From positions 310,001 to 374,000 of the forward strand of contig NZ_JABEZU010000001.1 in assembly GCF_013149785.1 (NCBI RefSeq): a DNA stretch of 64,000 nt. Direction: 5' to 3'. The notes below the pieces were generated by a model. The model worked only from the letters and a program-made list of their open reading frames with translations, was not told where the DNA came from and did no database searches. Shown one piece after another: positions 17,593 to 25,933 of the stretch. The translations under genes were made by a program, and so were the position numbers. This DNA is from Isoptericola halotolerans (lineage in GTDB: Bacteria; Actinomycetota; Actinomycetes; Actinomycetales; Cellulomonadaceae). Position 1 is the stretch's first letter. Each line of letters begins with the position of its first letter.

Positions 17593-17808
17593 TCAGCAGT
17601 GCGCGCGCGGGTGCTCGGCCACGCGCCTGCGCGCGCTGCCCTGGTCGTCGGTGGCGTCGTGCCAGCGCGCCACCAGGGCGGCGTCGGCCTGCCAGCGGGC
17701 GCCCTTGTCGAGGTGCGCGACCTGGCGGTACGCCAGCAGCGCCGCGAGGTCGTGGGTCAGTGCCCAGTCGACCGCGGCGCGGACATCGTCGATCGTCGGA
17801 TTCCTCAT
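17593..17808 (-). CDS. small hypothetical protein (71 aa)
   Basis: An open frame from ATG 17808 to the stop at 17593, beginning MRNPTIDDVRAAVDWALTHD, with actinobacterial codon use and a helical, charged composition. No clear ribosome-binding site precedes it and I recognise no domain. It ends 3 bp from the YhgE stop (convergent) and is divergent from the peptidase gene. Taken as probable because the frame keeps strong G/C third positions and the amino-acid composition looks natural. Confidence 0.5.
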   Translation of the reverse strand: MRNPTIDDVRAAVDWALTHDLAALLAYRQVAHLDKGARWQADAALVARWHDATDDQGSARRRVAEHPRAHC

Positions 17809-17933
17809 CACTGGTTGAGAGGGTCGGGACGGCGTTTCGTGACGCGGACCGGGTGAAATTTTTCGGACGAGCGCGTCGACCCGCCCGGCGTGCCGGACCG
17901 TTGCCGCCCGCACGGGTCCGTCAGACTCCCTGC

Positions 17934-19010
17934 ATGGACCTGACGCACGCACGCGAGACGAAGGTGCAGCTCGCCGGCTACGCCCGTGACCTGGCGGCAC
18001 GGTACGGGGGCGCCGTGGGGACGCGGTCCGTCGGCGAGCCCGCCGACGCCGTCCGGGCACCGACGCTCGCCATCGGCATCACCCGGGCCGACGGCGCCGG
18101 GGAGTACGAGATCGCGGTCCGCTACCGGCTCGGCGTCCCCGCTGCCCGCGCCGTCGTGCGCAAGGTGGTCGCCGAGGCGGGCCCGACGGCGGACGTGCGC
18201 CGCACGGGACGGATCCGGCGGCTGGGACCGGGACGCCGGGGGAGCGTGCGTGCCGACGCCCTCGAGCGTCAGCCGCCGGTCGCCACCGCGCTCGCCGTGG
18301 GGGAGACCGACCGGGTCCGACCGCTGCGCCCCGGGGTGTCGATCGCGCACGTCGACGTCACCGCGGGCACGCTCGGCGGGTTCGTCGTCGTCGACCCGAA
18401 CGGCCCGGGCGCTCCGGACCGGCCCGACCTGCCCGGTGGGACGGACGCGCTGTACGCGCTGTCCAACCGGCACGTGCTCGACGGCGACCCCGGTGACGGC
18501 GTGCTGCAGCCGGGGCCCGCGGACGGCGGGAGCGACCCGGCGGACCGGGTCGGCACGATCGCGGCCGTCGCCCCGCTGGCGCGCGGCGAGCGGGCCGGCG
18601 TCGATGCGGCGATCGCGCTGCTCGACGACCCGCAGGTCGACCTCGACTACCCGGTCGGACGCCTCACCATGACGGCGGACGCCGTGCCGGGGGACGAGGT
18701 CGAGAAGATCGGCCGCACCACCGGGCACACCCACGGGCGCGTGTCCGCCATCGAGATGGACGACGTCCTGGTCGGTTACGGGCCCGAGCTCGGGGTGCTC
18801 GCCTTCGACGGGCAGATCGAGGTCGAGTCGACCGGGTCGGGGCCGTTCTCCCGCGGCGGGGACTCGGGGTCGCTCGTCTACCGGGCCGACGGCGTGGCGC
18901 TCGGGCTGCTCTTCGCCGGCTCGGAGACCGGTGGCGAGGGTGGGACCGGGCTGACCTACGTCAACCCGATCGACGTGGTGCTCGACGCGTTCGGCGTGCG
19001 GCTGCGGTGA
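17934..19010 (+). CDS. trypsin-like serine peptidase, cytoplasmic type
   Basis: A 358-residue protein from ATG 17934. The chymotrypsin fold occupies residues ~150-358, with the triad His180 (ALSNRHVL), Asp224 (AGVDAAIALL) and Ser311 (SRGGDSGSLV). The first ~140 residues form an additional domain resembling the propeptide-like modules of bacterial Nal1-type peptidases. No signal peptide is present, so it seems to act inside the cell or leave by another route. It faces the GntR regulator; a strong palindrome separates the two. Substrate unknown. Confidence 0.8.
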   Translation: MDLTHARETKVQLAGYARDLAARYGGAVGTRSVGEPADAVRAPTLAIGITRADGAGEYEIAVRYRLGVPAARAVVRKVVAEAGPTADVRRTGRIRRLGPGRRGSVRADALERQPPVATALAVGETDRVRPLRPGVSIAHVDVTAGTLGGFVVVDPNGPGAPDRPDLPGGTDALYALSNRHVLDGDPGDGVLQPGPADGGSDPADRVGTIAAVAPLARGERAGVDAAIALLDDPQVDLDYPVGRLTMTADAVPGDEVEKIGRTTGHTHGRVSAIEMDDVLVGYGPELGVLAFDGQIEVESTGSGPFSRGGDSGSLVYRADGVALGLLFAGSETGGEGGTGLTYVNPIDVVLDAFGVRLR

Positions 19011-19033
19011 GCCGCCGGGTGCCGTGCTCCCGT

Positions 19034-19100
19034 CTGTCCGGCACTTCGTGTTCTGTCCGGCAGTCCGGACTGCCGGACAGAACACGGACTGCCGGACAGA
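19034..19100. repeat. long palindromic hairpin element A (possible bidirectional terminator)
   Basis: A perfect 40-bp palindrome spans 19047-19086 (each arm CGTGTTCTGTCCGGCAGTCC), nested inside an outer pair TCTGTCCGGCA (19034-19044) and TGCCGGACAGA (19090-19100). It lies between converging genes, so it may stop transcription from both sides, but it lacks T-runs and is much more symmetrical than ordinary terminators. Confidence 0.75.
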
Positions 19101-19123
19101 TCAGGACCACCCGCAGTCGCGGC

Positions 19124-19840
19124 TCAGGCCCATCGGGGGACGGGGGAGCGTGCCTCGCCCAGCGGGACGAACACGCTGTACCGGTCACCCCGGTAGGTGA
19201 AGCGGGAGTGGATCAGCGGGGTGCGGTCGGCATAGGTGCGCCGCTCGATGCGCATCACCGCGTGCGTGGTCGTCATCGCCAGCAGCCGGCGCTCCGCGCC
19301 GGTCGCGTCCGCCGCGGTGATGGTCTCCTCCCCGCCGGTCGGCACGTGCCCGCGGTCCCGCAGCGCCTGGTCCAGCGACTCCGGCACACCGTCGTCGAGG
19401 AGGTCCGGCGCGGGGCCCGCCGGGATCCACGCGTCCTCCACGGCCCACGGCTCGCCGTCGGCGGTCCGCACGCGCAGCACCCGGTGGGCGGGGCCGCCGA
19501 CGGGCAGGGCGAGCAGCTCCGCGACGGCGGCCGGGCACGGGGTGGTGCGCGCCTCCAGCACCTGGGACGCCGGGGTCATGCCGCGGCGGCGCACCTCCTC
19601 GCCGAAGGTCGTCAGCCGCATCTCGAAGTCGGCCCGCGGGGGTGCGACGAACGTGCCGCGGCCTTGGGCCCGCTCGAGGACGCCCTCGATGACGAGGGCG
19701 TCGATCGCCTGGCGGACGGTGGTCCGTGAGACGCCGAGCTCGCGGGTGAGGTCGCGCTCGGAGGGGACCGCGTCCCCCACGGTGAGGTCGCGCACCAGAC
19801 CGGTCAGGTAGGTGCGGACGGCGGCGGACTTCTGGGTCAC
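19124..19840 (-). CDS. GntR-family regulator (HutC/UTRA type) of the PTS genes
   Basis: A 238-residue protein from GTG 19840. The N-terminal winged helix reads VPSERDLTRELGVSRTTVRQ (residues ~25-44), followed by a UTRA effector domain ending in HSRFTYRGDRYSVFVP. This architecture matches DasR/NagR regulators, which sense amino-sugar phosphates and control PTS genes. It starts 7 bp after the IIA stop and is probably transcribed with it. Its targets probably include the divergent IIA/ptsI promoter region; the effector is not determined. Confidence 0.9.
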   Translation of the reverse strand: MTQKSAAVRTYLTGLVRDLTVGDAVPSERDLTRELGVSRTTVRQAIDALVIEGVLERAQGRGTFVAPPRADFEMRLTTFGEEVRRRGMTPASQVLEARTTPCPAAVAELLALPVGGPAHRVLRVRTADGEPWAVEDAWIPAGPAPDLLDDGVPESLDQALRDRGHVPTGGEETITAADATGAERRLLAMTTTHAVMRIERRTYADRTPLIHSRFTYRGDRYSVFVPLGEARSPVPRWA

Positions 19841-19847
19841 CGCCGCC

Positions 19848-20300
19848 TCATCGGTCGAGCTCGAGCAACGGGTCGCCCGCGGCGACCACCGTCCCGGGGG
19901 TCGCGGTCAGCCGGACGTCCTGCGGGGCGGCCTCCAGCAGCACCACGGGACACAGGGTCGACAGCCCGCCCTCGCGGACCGCAGCCGGGTCCCACACCAC
20001 GAGCAGGTCGCCGGTGCGGACGGTGTCCCCCTCCGTCACGTGCAGAGCGAAGCCCTCGCCGGCGAGGCTCACGGTGTCGATGCCGAGGTGGACGAGGACC
20101 GCCGGGCCGTCCGGCACCTGCACGACGCAGGCGTGCGGGTGCACCTTGACGAGCCGGCCGTCGACCGGGGCCAGGACGGCGCCGTCGGTGGGTTCGACGG
20201 CGGTGCCCGGGCCGACCATCCCCTCGGCGAACACGGGGTCGGGCACGTCGGCGACGGGGACGACGGTCCCGCCGAAGGGCGAGCGGACGAGCAGTGACAT
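19848..20300 (-). CDS. crr: PTS glucose-type EIIA component
   Basis: A 150-residue IIA-Glc protein from ATG 20300, preceded by GAGGAG. The two active-site histidines are visible: His71 in LVHLGIDTV, which accepts phosphate from HPr, and His56 in VHPHACVV. No fused IIB or IIC domain is present, so it is a soluble protein that must work with a membrane EIIBC encoded elsewhere, probably for glucose or N-acetylglucosamine. Forms an operon with the GntR regulator and is divergent from ptsI. The symbol follows the enterobacterial name for this domain. Confidence 0.92.
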   Translation of the reverse strand: MSLLVRSPFGGTVVPVADVPDPVFAEGMVGPGTAVEPTDGAVLAPVDGRLVKVHPHACVVQVPDGPAVLVHLGIDTVSLAGEGFALHVTEGDTVRTGDLLVVWDPAAVREGGLSTLCPVVLLEAAPQDVRLTATPGTVVAAGDPLLELDR

Positions 20301-20332
20301 CGGGCTCCTCGGGGTCGGGCCTACGGCGTGCC

Positions 20333-20366
20333 GTGTATTGACACAGGGTGCCGCATCGGTCACTGT
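20333..20366 (+). promoter_or_regulatory. probable ptsI promoter
   Basis: TTGACA (20338-20343) and CACTGT (20361-20366) are separated by 17 bp, an acceptable sigma-70 type pair, upstream of ptsI. The -35 overlaps GTGTATTGACAC (20333-20344), a partial inverted repeat that could bind the neighbouring GntR protein. Confidence 0.45.
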
Positions 20367-20430
20367 GCGAGCCAATGGTCCCGTGAGCCCGTCGGACGAC
20401 GGTGCCCGCGGGGGACGGAGGTCACTGTCG

Positions 20431-22104
20431 ATGAGCATGACCCTCACCGGTGCGCCGGTCAGCCCCGGACGCGCGGCCGGGCCTGCCGTCACGATGCCCG
20501 ATCCCGTCCCGGAGCCCCGCACGACCCGGCTCGGGAGCGCCGACGTCGAGGCCGCCGTCGAGCAGCTCGCCGCGGCTGCCGCCTCCGTGCGCGACGACCT
20601 CACCGAGCGTGCGGGCCAGGTGACCGGGACGGCGGCCGACCTGCTCGCGGTGACCGCCGCGATCGCGGCGGACCCGACGCTCGCCGCCGACGCCGAGCGC
20701 CTCGTCCGCGCCGACCGGCTCACCCCGGAGCGAGCGATCTGGGACGCGGCACGGGCGCTGGTCAAGCAGCTCGAGAAGCTGGGACCGCCGTTGTCCGAGC
20801 GGTCCCGCGACGTCCGTGACGTGCGGGACCGCATCGTCGCCGAGCTCATCGGGGTGCGCCCGCCCGGCGTGCCGCGTCCCGACCACCCGTTCGTGCTGGT
20901 GGCCGACGACCTCGCGCCGGCGGACACCGCGACGCTCGACCCGGACGTCGTCCTCGGGGTCGTGACCAGCGGGGGCGGTCCGACGTCGCACACCGCGATC
21001 CTGGCCCGGGCGCTCGGCATCCCGGCCGTCGTCGCCGTGCGGGGCTCCGAGGAGATCCGTGACGGCGAGACGGTGCTGCTCGACGGCGGTGCCGGCATCG
21101 TCGTGCGCGACCCCGCGCCCGAGACGGTGGCTGCGGCCCAGCAGCGTGAGGCGGCCCGGCGCTCGTTCGACGGCCGGGGCCGCACCGCGGACGGCACCCG
21201 GGTCGAGCTGCTGGCCAACGTCGCGGACCCCGCCGGTGCGCAGGCCGCGATCGAGGCCTCGGCGGAGGGTGTGGGCCTGTTCCGCACCGAGTTCTGCTTC
21301 CTCGGGCGCAGCACGGAGCCCGCCGTCTCCGAGCAGGTCGCCGCCTACCGCCGGGTCCTCGCCGCGTTCCCGCGCCGCAAGGTCGTGGTCCGCACCCTGG
21401 ACGCGGGGGCGGACAAGCCGCTGCCCTTCGTCACCAGCGACGGTGAGCCCAACCCTGCGCTGGGCGTGCGGGGCCTGCGCACCGCGGCGACGCGGCCCGG
21501 GGTGCTGGACCGCCAGCTCCAGGCGATCGCCACGGCCGCCGAGGCGGAGAACGCCGAGGTGTGGGTGATGGCACCCATGGTCGCCACGGCGGCCGAGACG
21601 GCGGAGTTCGTCGCGGCCTGCTCCCGGCACGGGCTGAAGACCGCCGGGGTGATGATCGAGGTGCCGGCCGCGGCGCTGCGCTCGGCGGACGTCTTCGCCC
21701 ACGCGGCCTTCGGGAGCCTGGGCACCAACGACCTCATCCAGTACACGCTCGCCGCCGACCGCATGCTCGGCGAGCTGGCGGCGCTGTCGACCCCGTGGCA
21801 GCCCGCCGTGCTGGATCTCGTGCGGCTCTCCTGCGAGGGCGCTGCCGCGCACGGTCGCCCGATGGGGGTGTGCGGCGAGGCGGCGGCGGACGCGACGCTG
21901 GGCCCGGTGCTCGTCGGGCTCGGCGTGCGGTCGTTGTCGATGACCCCGAGGGCGCTGGCGGACGTCGCCGCGGTGCTGGCCCGGGTCACGCTCGACGAGT
22001 GCCGCGAGCTGGCCCGCCTCGCCCTGGCCCAGGACGACCCGGTGGAGGCGCGCAACGCCGTGCGTGACGCGATCCGTCCGGTCCTCACCGACCTGGGTCT
22101 GTGA
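20431..22104 (+). CDS. ptsI: phosphoenolpyruvate-protein phosphotransferase (PTS enzyme I)
   Basis: A 557-residue enzyme I that takes phosphate from phosphoenolpyruvate and passes it to HPr. ATG 20431 is chosen for the GGAGG 9 nt upstream. The phospho-histidine is His187 in GGGPTSHTAILAR. The C-terminal PEP-binding barrel shows GVGLFRTEF, ALGVRGLR and GSLGTNDLIQYT, ending in MGVCGEAA. Length is normal for the family. The gene overlaps the convergent HPr gene by 20 bp at their 3' ends, so the two general PTS genes are transcribed towards each other and not in one operon. Confidence 0.97.
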   Translation: MSMTLTGAPVSPGRAAGPAVTMPDPVPEPRTTRLGSADVEAAVEQLAAAAASVRDDLTERAGQVTGTAADLLAVTAAIAADPTLAADAERLVRADRLTPERAIWDAARALVKQLEKLGPPLSERSRDVRDVRDRIVAELIGVRPPGVPRPDHPFVLVADDLAPADTATLDPDVVLGVVTSGGGPTSHTAILARALGIPAVVAVRGSEEIRDGETVLLDGGAGIVVRDPAPETVAAAQQREAARRSFDGRGRTADGTRVELLANVADPAGAQAAIEASAEGVGLFRTEFCFLGRSTEPAVSEQVAAYRRVLAAFPRRKVVVRTLDAGADKPLPFVTSDGEPNPALGVRGLRTAATRPGVLDRQLQAIATAAEAENAEVWVMAPMVATAAETAEFVAACSRHGLKTAGVMIEVPAAALRSADVFAHAAFGSLGTNDLIQYTLAADRMLGELAALSTPWQPAVLDLVRLSCEGAAAHGRPMGVCGEAAADATLGPVLVGLGVRSLSMTPRALADVAAVLARVTLDECRELARLALAQDDPVEARNAVRDAIRPVLTDLGL

Positions 22105-22372
22105 GGAACTCCTCGAGGGCGTCGAGCGCGTCGCGGGCGCGGTCCGTCTCCGCCTGAGCCGCGTCGTCAGGGACGTCGACGGTCAGCGTCACCGTGGTGC
22201 CGGCGTCGGCGCCGAGGGTCATGACCGCCAGGATGCTCGCCGCGTCCACCGGCGGGCGCCCGTCCCGGGAGATGCGGACGGGGACGGGCTGGTCGGCGGC
22301 GAGGCGGGCGAAGAGCGCGGCGGGGCGCGCGTGCAGACCCTCGGGGATCGCGACCACGGTGTGGCGTTCCAT
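22085..22372 (-). CDS. ptsH: PTS phosphocarrier protein HPr
   Basis: A 95-residue HPr from ATG 22372 with an AGGA-type ribosome-binding site. His14 in EGLHARPAA accepts phosphate from enzyme I. Ser46 in AASILAVMTLGA sits where Gram-positive HPr is regulated by HPr kinase, although that kinase is usually absent from actinobacteria. The gene converges on ptsI, overlapping it by 20 bp, and is divergent from the SoxR-type promoter of the drug pump. Confidence 0.95.
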   Translation of the reverse strand: MERHTVVAIPEGLHARPAALFARLAADQPVPVRISRDGRPPVDAASILAVMTLGADAGTTVTLTVDVPDDAAQAETDRARDALDALEEFLTDPGR

Positions 22373-22404
22373 GGCGCCATCCTGCCCGATCCGAGAGTCC
22401 CCTG

Positions 22405-22435
22405 TTGACCTCAAGCTCGCTTGAGCTTCTAGGTT
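22405..22435 (+). promoter_or_regulatory. SoxR-type (MerR-class) promoter of the MFS pump
   Basis: CTCAAGCTCGCTTGAG (22410-22425) matches the SoxR box architecture: 7-bp arms CTCAAGC/GCTTGAG around two central bases. It lies between TTGACC (22405-22410) and TAGGTT (22430-22435), with the overlong 19-bp spacer that MerR/SoxR activators correct by DNA distortion. The SoxR gene itself is not in this window. Confidence 0.8.
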
Positions 22436-22480
22436 CGGTCTCGCCGGGACACGGCGGACGGACCGACGAAGGGCACAAGG

Positions 22481-24064
22481 ATGACGGACGACACCGGGGC
22501 ACCCCCCGTGACCAGGACGCGGACCGCGTCCGACCACCCGACGGGCGGCCCACCCCGCGCGGGCCGCAAGGAGTGGATCGGTCTGGCGGTCCTCGCGCTG
22601 CCGGCCATGCTCCTGATGATGGACATGACGGTGCTCCACCTGGCCGTCCCGCAGCTCACCGCAGACCTGGCACCCAGCGGGACGCAGCTGCTGTGGATCA
22701 CCGACATCTACGGCTTCCTCATCGCCGGGTTCCTCATCCCGATGGGTGTCCTGGGGGACCGGGTCGGACGACGGCGCCTGCTGCTGATCGGCGCGGCGGC
22801 CTTCCTCGTGGCCTCGCTCCTCGCGGCGTTCTCGCCGACCGCGGAGCTGCTCATCCTGAGCCGCGCCCTGCTCGGTGTCGCGGGCGCCACGCTCATGCCG
22901 TCCACGCTCGCGCTGATCCGCAACATGTTCCACGACCCGGCGCAGCGCACGTTCGCGATCTCTTTGTGGATGCTGAGCTTCATGGTGGGTGGCGCCATCG
23001 GTCCGCTGGTCGGCGGGGCCCTGCTCGAGCACTTCTGGTGGGGCTCGGTCTTCCTCGTCGGCGTGCCTGTCATGGTGCTGCTGCTCGTCGCCGGCCCTCG
23101 CCTGCTGCCCGAGTACCGGGACCCGGCGCCGGGCCGCGTCGACCTGACGAGCGCGGCGCTGCTCGTCGTCGCGATCCTCACGACGGTCTACGGCGTCAAG
23201 GAGCTGGCCTTCTACGGCCTCGGCGCCGCCTCGGTGGTCACGACGCTCGTCGGTGCCGGGCTGCTCGCGGTGTTCGCGCGCCGCCAGCGCCGTCGCAGCG
23301 TGCCGATGATCGACCTCACCCTGTTCTCCCGGGCGAGCTTCAGCGCATCCCTGGCGCTGGTCGCGCTCGGCACCTTCGCGATGATGGGCTTCAACCTCTT
23401 CGTGGCGCAGTACCTGCAGCTCGTCGCCGGCCTGAGCCCGCTCACGGCAGGCCTGTGGACGCTTCCGGGGACGGTCGCCGGCATCGTCGGCGCCCTCGGT
23501 GCCGCCACCGCGGTTCGCAGGGTCCGGCCGGCGTTCGTCATGGCGACAGGGCTGGCCGTCAGCAGCGGAGGCTTCGCGCTGCTCCTGCTCGCGGACTCCG
23601 CGGCCGGGCTGCCGATCGTCGTGCTCGGCTCGGCGGCGGCCTTCGTCGGGCTGTCACCGGTCGCCGTCCTGGGCACGGACCTCGTGCTGAGCACCGCCCC
23701 GCCGGAGCGTGCCGGGGCTGCGTCCGCGATCTCCGAGACGGGCAACGAGCTCGGCGGTGCGCTCGGCCTCGCGGTGCTGGGCAGCATCGGCTCCGCGGTC
23801 TACCGAGGCCTCATGGTCGAGTCCGCGCCCGTCCTGGGAGACGTGCCCGACGCCGCGACGGAGACCCTCGGTGCCGCTCGGGCGGTCGCCGCCGACCTGG
23901 GTGGCGACCAGGGTGCGCTGCTGCTCGACACGGCGCGCGACGCGTTCACGTCGGGTCTGCACGTCGCGGCGGCGGTGTGCGCCGTGCTGGTCGTCGCGCT
24001 CGGCGTGGTCGCCCTGGTGACGCTGCGCCACGTACCGGCCGGTGGTGGGACCGGGGAGCACTGA
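22481..24064 (+). CDS. MFS multidrug efflux transporter (DHA2/QacA type, 14 TM)
   Basis: A 527-residue integral membrane pump from ATG 22481. Fourteen hydrophobic segments are evident. The motif LMMDMTVLHLAVPQL (residues ~45-60) and motif A GDRVGRRR are typical of the DHA2 family that exports quaternary ammonium compounds and antibiotics by proton exchange. The SoxR-type promoter upstream suggests induction by redox-cycling agents. It converges on the TetR gene 24077-24829, which more probably controls the ABC exporter on its other side. Confidence 0.92.
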   Translation: MTDDTGAPPVTRTRTASDHPTGGPPRAGRKEWIGLAVLALPAMLLMMDMTVLHLAVPQLTADLAPSGTQLLWITDIYGFLIAGFLIPMGVLGDRVGRRRLLLIGAAAFLVASLLAAFSPTAELLILSRALLGVAGATLMPSTLALIRNMFHDPAQRTFAISLWMLSFMVGGAIGPLVGGALLEHFWWGSVFLVGVPVMVLLLVAGPRLLPEYRDPAPGRVDLTSAALLVVAILTTVYGVKELAFYGLGAASVVTTLVGAGLLAVFARRQRRRSVPMIDLTLFSRASFSASLALVALGTFAMMGFNLFVAQYLQLVAGLSPLTAGLWTLPGTVAGIVGALGAATAVRRVRPAFVMATGLAVSSGGFALLLLADSAAGLPIVVLGSAAAFVGLSPVAVLGTDLVLSTAPPERAGAASAISETGNELGGALGLAVLGSIGSAVYRGLMVESAPVLGDVPDAATETLGAARAVAADLGGDQGALLLDTARDAFTSGLHVAAAVCAVLVVALGVVALVTLRHVPAGGGTGEH

Positions 24065-24076
24065 GAGGCGGTCGTC

Positions 24077-24829
24077 TCAGACGGCGGCGCGGTCGATCGC
24101 CTGCTCGATCCCGTCGAGCAGGCGGTCGAGCGTCGCGTCGAAGGACGCGTGCCCGGTCTCGAAGCCACCCGCCTCCCAGATGCGGGTCATGGTGGGGTAG
24201 CGCCGGGGGTCGAAGTACGTGGTCCAGAAGTCCGACATGGAGTCCCAGTAGTCGTCGTTGCTCTGGCCGGACTCGGTGTCCTCGGAGCGTTCGGCGACGG
24301 CGGCGCGCGCGGCTCCGCGGACGTAGGTGTCGACGAGCCCGACGAGCTCGACCACCCGGGCGGGAGGCAGGCCGGCGTCGGCGAGGATGCGCAGTCCGGC
24401 CTCCTCGGCGTCGAGCACGTGGGGGGCCAGGGGCAGGCGCCACATGTTGGTCTGCAGGATCCACGGGTGCCGCAGGTAGAGGTCGCGGTGCTCGCGGGCA
24501 TGGCGGGTGAGGGCCGCGCGCCAGGGCTGGCCGGGCTCGGGCAGGGAGAGCTCGCCGAAGGCGCGGTCGATCATGAGGTCGACCAGCTCGGTCCGGCCCG
24601 GGACGTAGGTGTACAGCGTCATGGCGCCGACGCCGAGCTGTGCGGCGACCTTGCGCATGGACAGGCCGTCCAGGCCGGTCTCGTGGACGACGGCGGTCCC
24701 GGCGGCGACGACCTCGTCGAGGGTGAGGCGGGCCTTGCGCCCGCGGCCCGAGGGTTGCGGAGGGTCCCACAGCAGCGCGAGGCGCCGAGCGGCGTCGGGG
24801 CTGGCGGACGGTGGCGTGCTGCTCGTCAT
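24077..24829 (-). CDS. TetR family repressor (TetR_C_1 type) of the DrrAB-like exporter
   Basis: A 250-residue TetR protein from ATG 24829. The helix-turn-helix lies at residues ~33-80 (LTLDEVVAAGTAVVHETG, KVAAQLGVGAMTLYTYV). The larger C-terminal domain, with HPWILQTNMWRLPLAPHVL, is of the TetR_C_1 type found with drug exporters. Divergent from the ABC ATPase gene; the intergenic region holds two GTAC-based palindromes that are the likely operators. Confidence 0.92.
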   Translation of the reverse strand: MTSSTPPSASPDAARRLALLWDPPQPSGRGRKARLTLDEVVAAGTAVVHETGLDGLSMRKVAAQLGVGAMTLYTYVPGRTELVDLMIDRAFGELSLPEPGQPWRAALTRHAREHRDLYLRHPWILQTNMWRLPLAPHVLDAEEAGLRILADAGLPPARVVELVGLVDTYVRGAARAAVAERSEDTESGQSNDDYWDSMSDFWTTYFDPRRYPTMTRIWEAGGFETGHASFDATLDRLLDGIEQAIDRAAV

Positions 24830-24874
24830 GGACCTTGCTCCAGGCTTCCGTATCCGGGGTTCCGCGCGATTTCC

Positions 24875-24920
24875 GTACAGTGTATGCTAACGTCTCGACA
24901 TCATTTCGGTACAACGTACG
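24875..24920. promoter_or_regulatory. two GTAC-type palindromes, likely TetR operators
   Basis: GTACAGTGTATG (24875-24886) and GTACAACGTACG (24909-24920) are similar inverted repeats 34 bp apart in the region shared by the TetR gene and the ABC exporter. The second ends 14 bp before the ATPase start and overlaps the ribosome-binding area. Position and symmetry suggest autoregulated repression. Confidence 0.6.
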
Positions 24921-24934
24921 AGAGGCGGGTCGCG

Positions 24935-25933
24935 ATGATCCGAGCGAGAGGTCTGACGAAGACCTTCACGCGGGGCAAGGACACGGTCGAGGCGGTGAAA
25001 GGTGTCGACATCGACGTCACGGAGGGCGAGCTCGTCGCCTTCCTCGGCCCCAACGGGGCGGGCAAGTCCACGACCCTGCGGATGCTGACGTCCCTGCTGC
25101 AACCCACGGCCGGCACCGCGAGCGTCGCCGGGTACGACGTCGGCACCCACCCCGCGCAGGTCCGCGCCCGGCTCGGCTTCATCGGCCAGGGCAACGGGGG
25201 CGGGTTCAGCTACCAGGTGCGCGACGAGCTGCACAACCAGGGGCGCTTCTACGGGCTCACGCCTGCCGAGTACAAGCGCCGGGCGAGCGACCTGGTCGAG
25301 GCGCTCGAGCTGAACGGGCTCGAGAAGCGGACCGTGCAGTCGCTCTCCGGCGGTCAGCGCCGACGGCTCGACGTCGCCCTCGGGCTGATGAACCACCCGC
25401 CGCTGCTCTTCCTCGACGAGCCCAGCACCGGCCTCGACCCGCACTCGCGCGCCAACCTGTGGGGCCACATCACCGCGATGCGCGAGCGCTACGGCATGAC
25501 CATCGTGCTCACCACGCACTACCTCGACGAGGCCGACGACATGGCCGAGCGCGTCGTGGTCATCGACCACGGCGAGATCATCGCCGACGCCCGCCCGGAC
25601 GTGCTCAAGCGCGAGCACGCCGACGACGTCCTCACCCTCGACGTGCGCGGCGGCTCGCCGGACGCCGTCCGCACGGCGCTCGCCGCCGTCGTCGGGCCGG
25701 GGACGGCGCACCCCGGGGAGGTGACCGTGCCCGACGACGGCGCACCGGACGGGCCTGACGGCCTGCGGGTGCGGGTGGCCACCTCGCGCGGGGCCGACCG
25801 GCTGCCCGAGGCGATCGAGGCGCTGCGGATCGCGGGCCTCACCACGACGTCGGCGACCGCCAAGCAGGCCAGCCTCGACGACGTCTTCCTCAACCTCACC
25901 GGCCGCAGCCTGCGCGAGGAGGCAGCAGCATGA
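24935..25933 (+). CDS. ABC transporter ATP-binding protein (DrrA-like)
   Basis: A 332-residue ATPase from ATG 24935 (GAGAGG upstream). It shows Walker A GPNGAGKS (residues ~38-45), Q-loop IGQGNG, signature LSGGQRRRLD, Walker B LLFLDEP and switch His in TTHYLDEA. The C-terminal extension after residue ~230 is typical of the DrrA family of daunorubicin-resistance exporters. Its stop overlaps the permease start (ATGA). The pair probably exports a hydrophobic drug or lipid. Confidence 0.95.
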   Translation: MIRARGLTKTFTRGKDTVEAVKGVDIDVTEGELVAFLGPNGAGKSTTLRMLTSLLQPTAGTASVAGYDVGTHPAQVRARLGFIGQGNGGGFSYQVRDELHNQGRFYGLTPAEYKRRASDLVEALELNGLEKRTVQSLSGGQRRRLDVALGLMNHPPLLFLDEPSTGLDPHSRANLWGHITAMRERYGMTIVLTTHYLDEADDMAERVVVIDHGEIIADARPDVLKREHADDVLTLDVRGGSPDAVRTALAAVVGPGTAHPGEVTVPDDGAPDGPDGLRVRVATSRGADRLPEAIEALRIAGLTTTSATAKQASLDDVFLNLTGRSLREEAAA

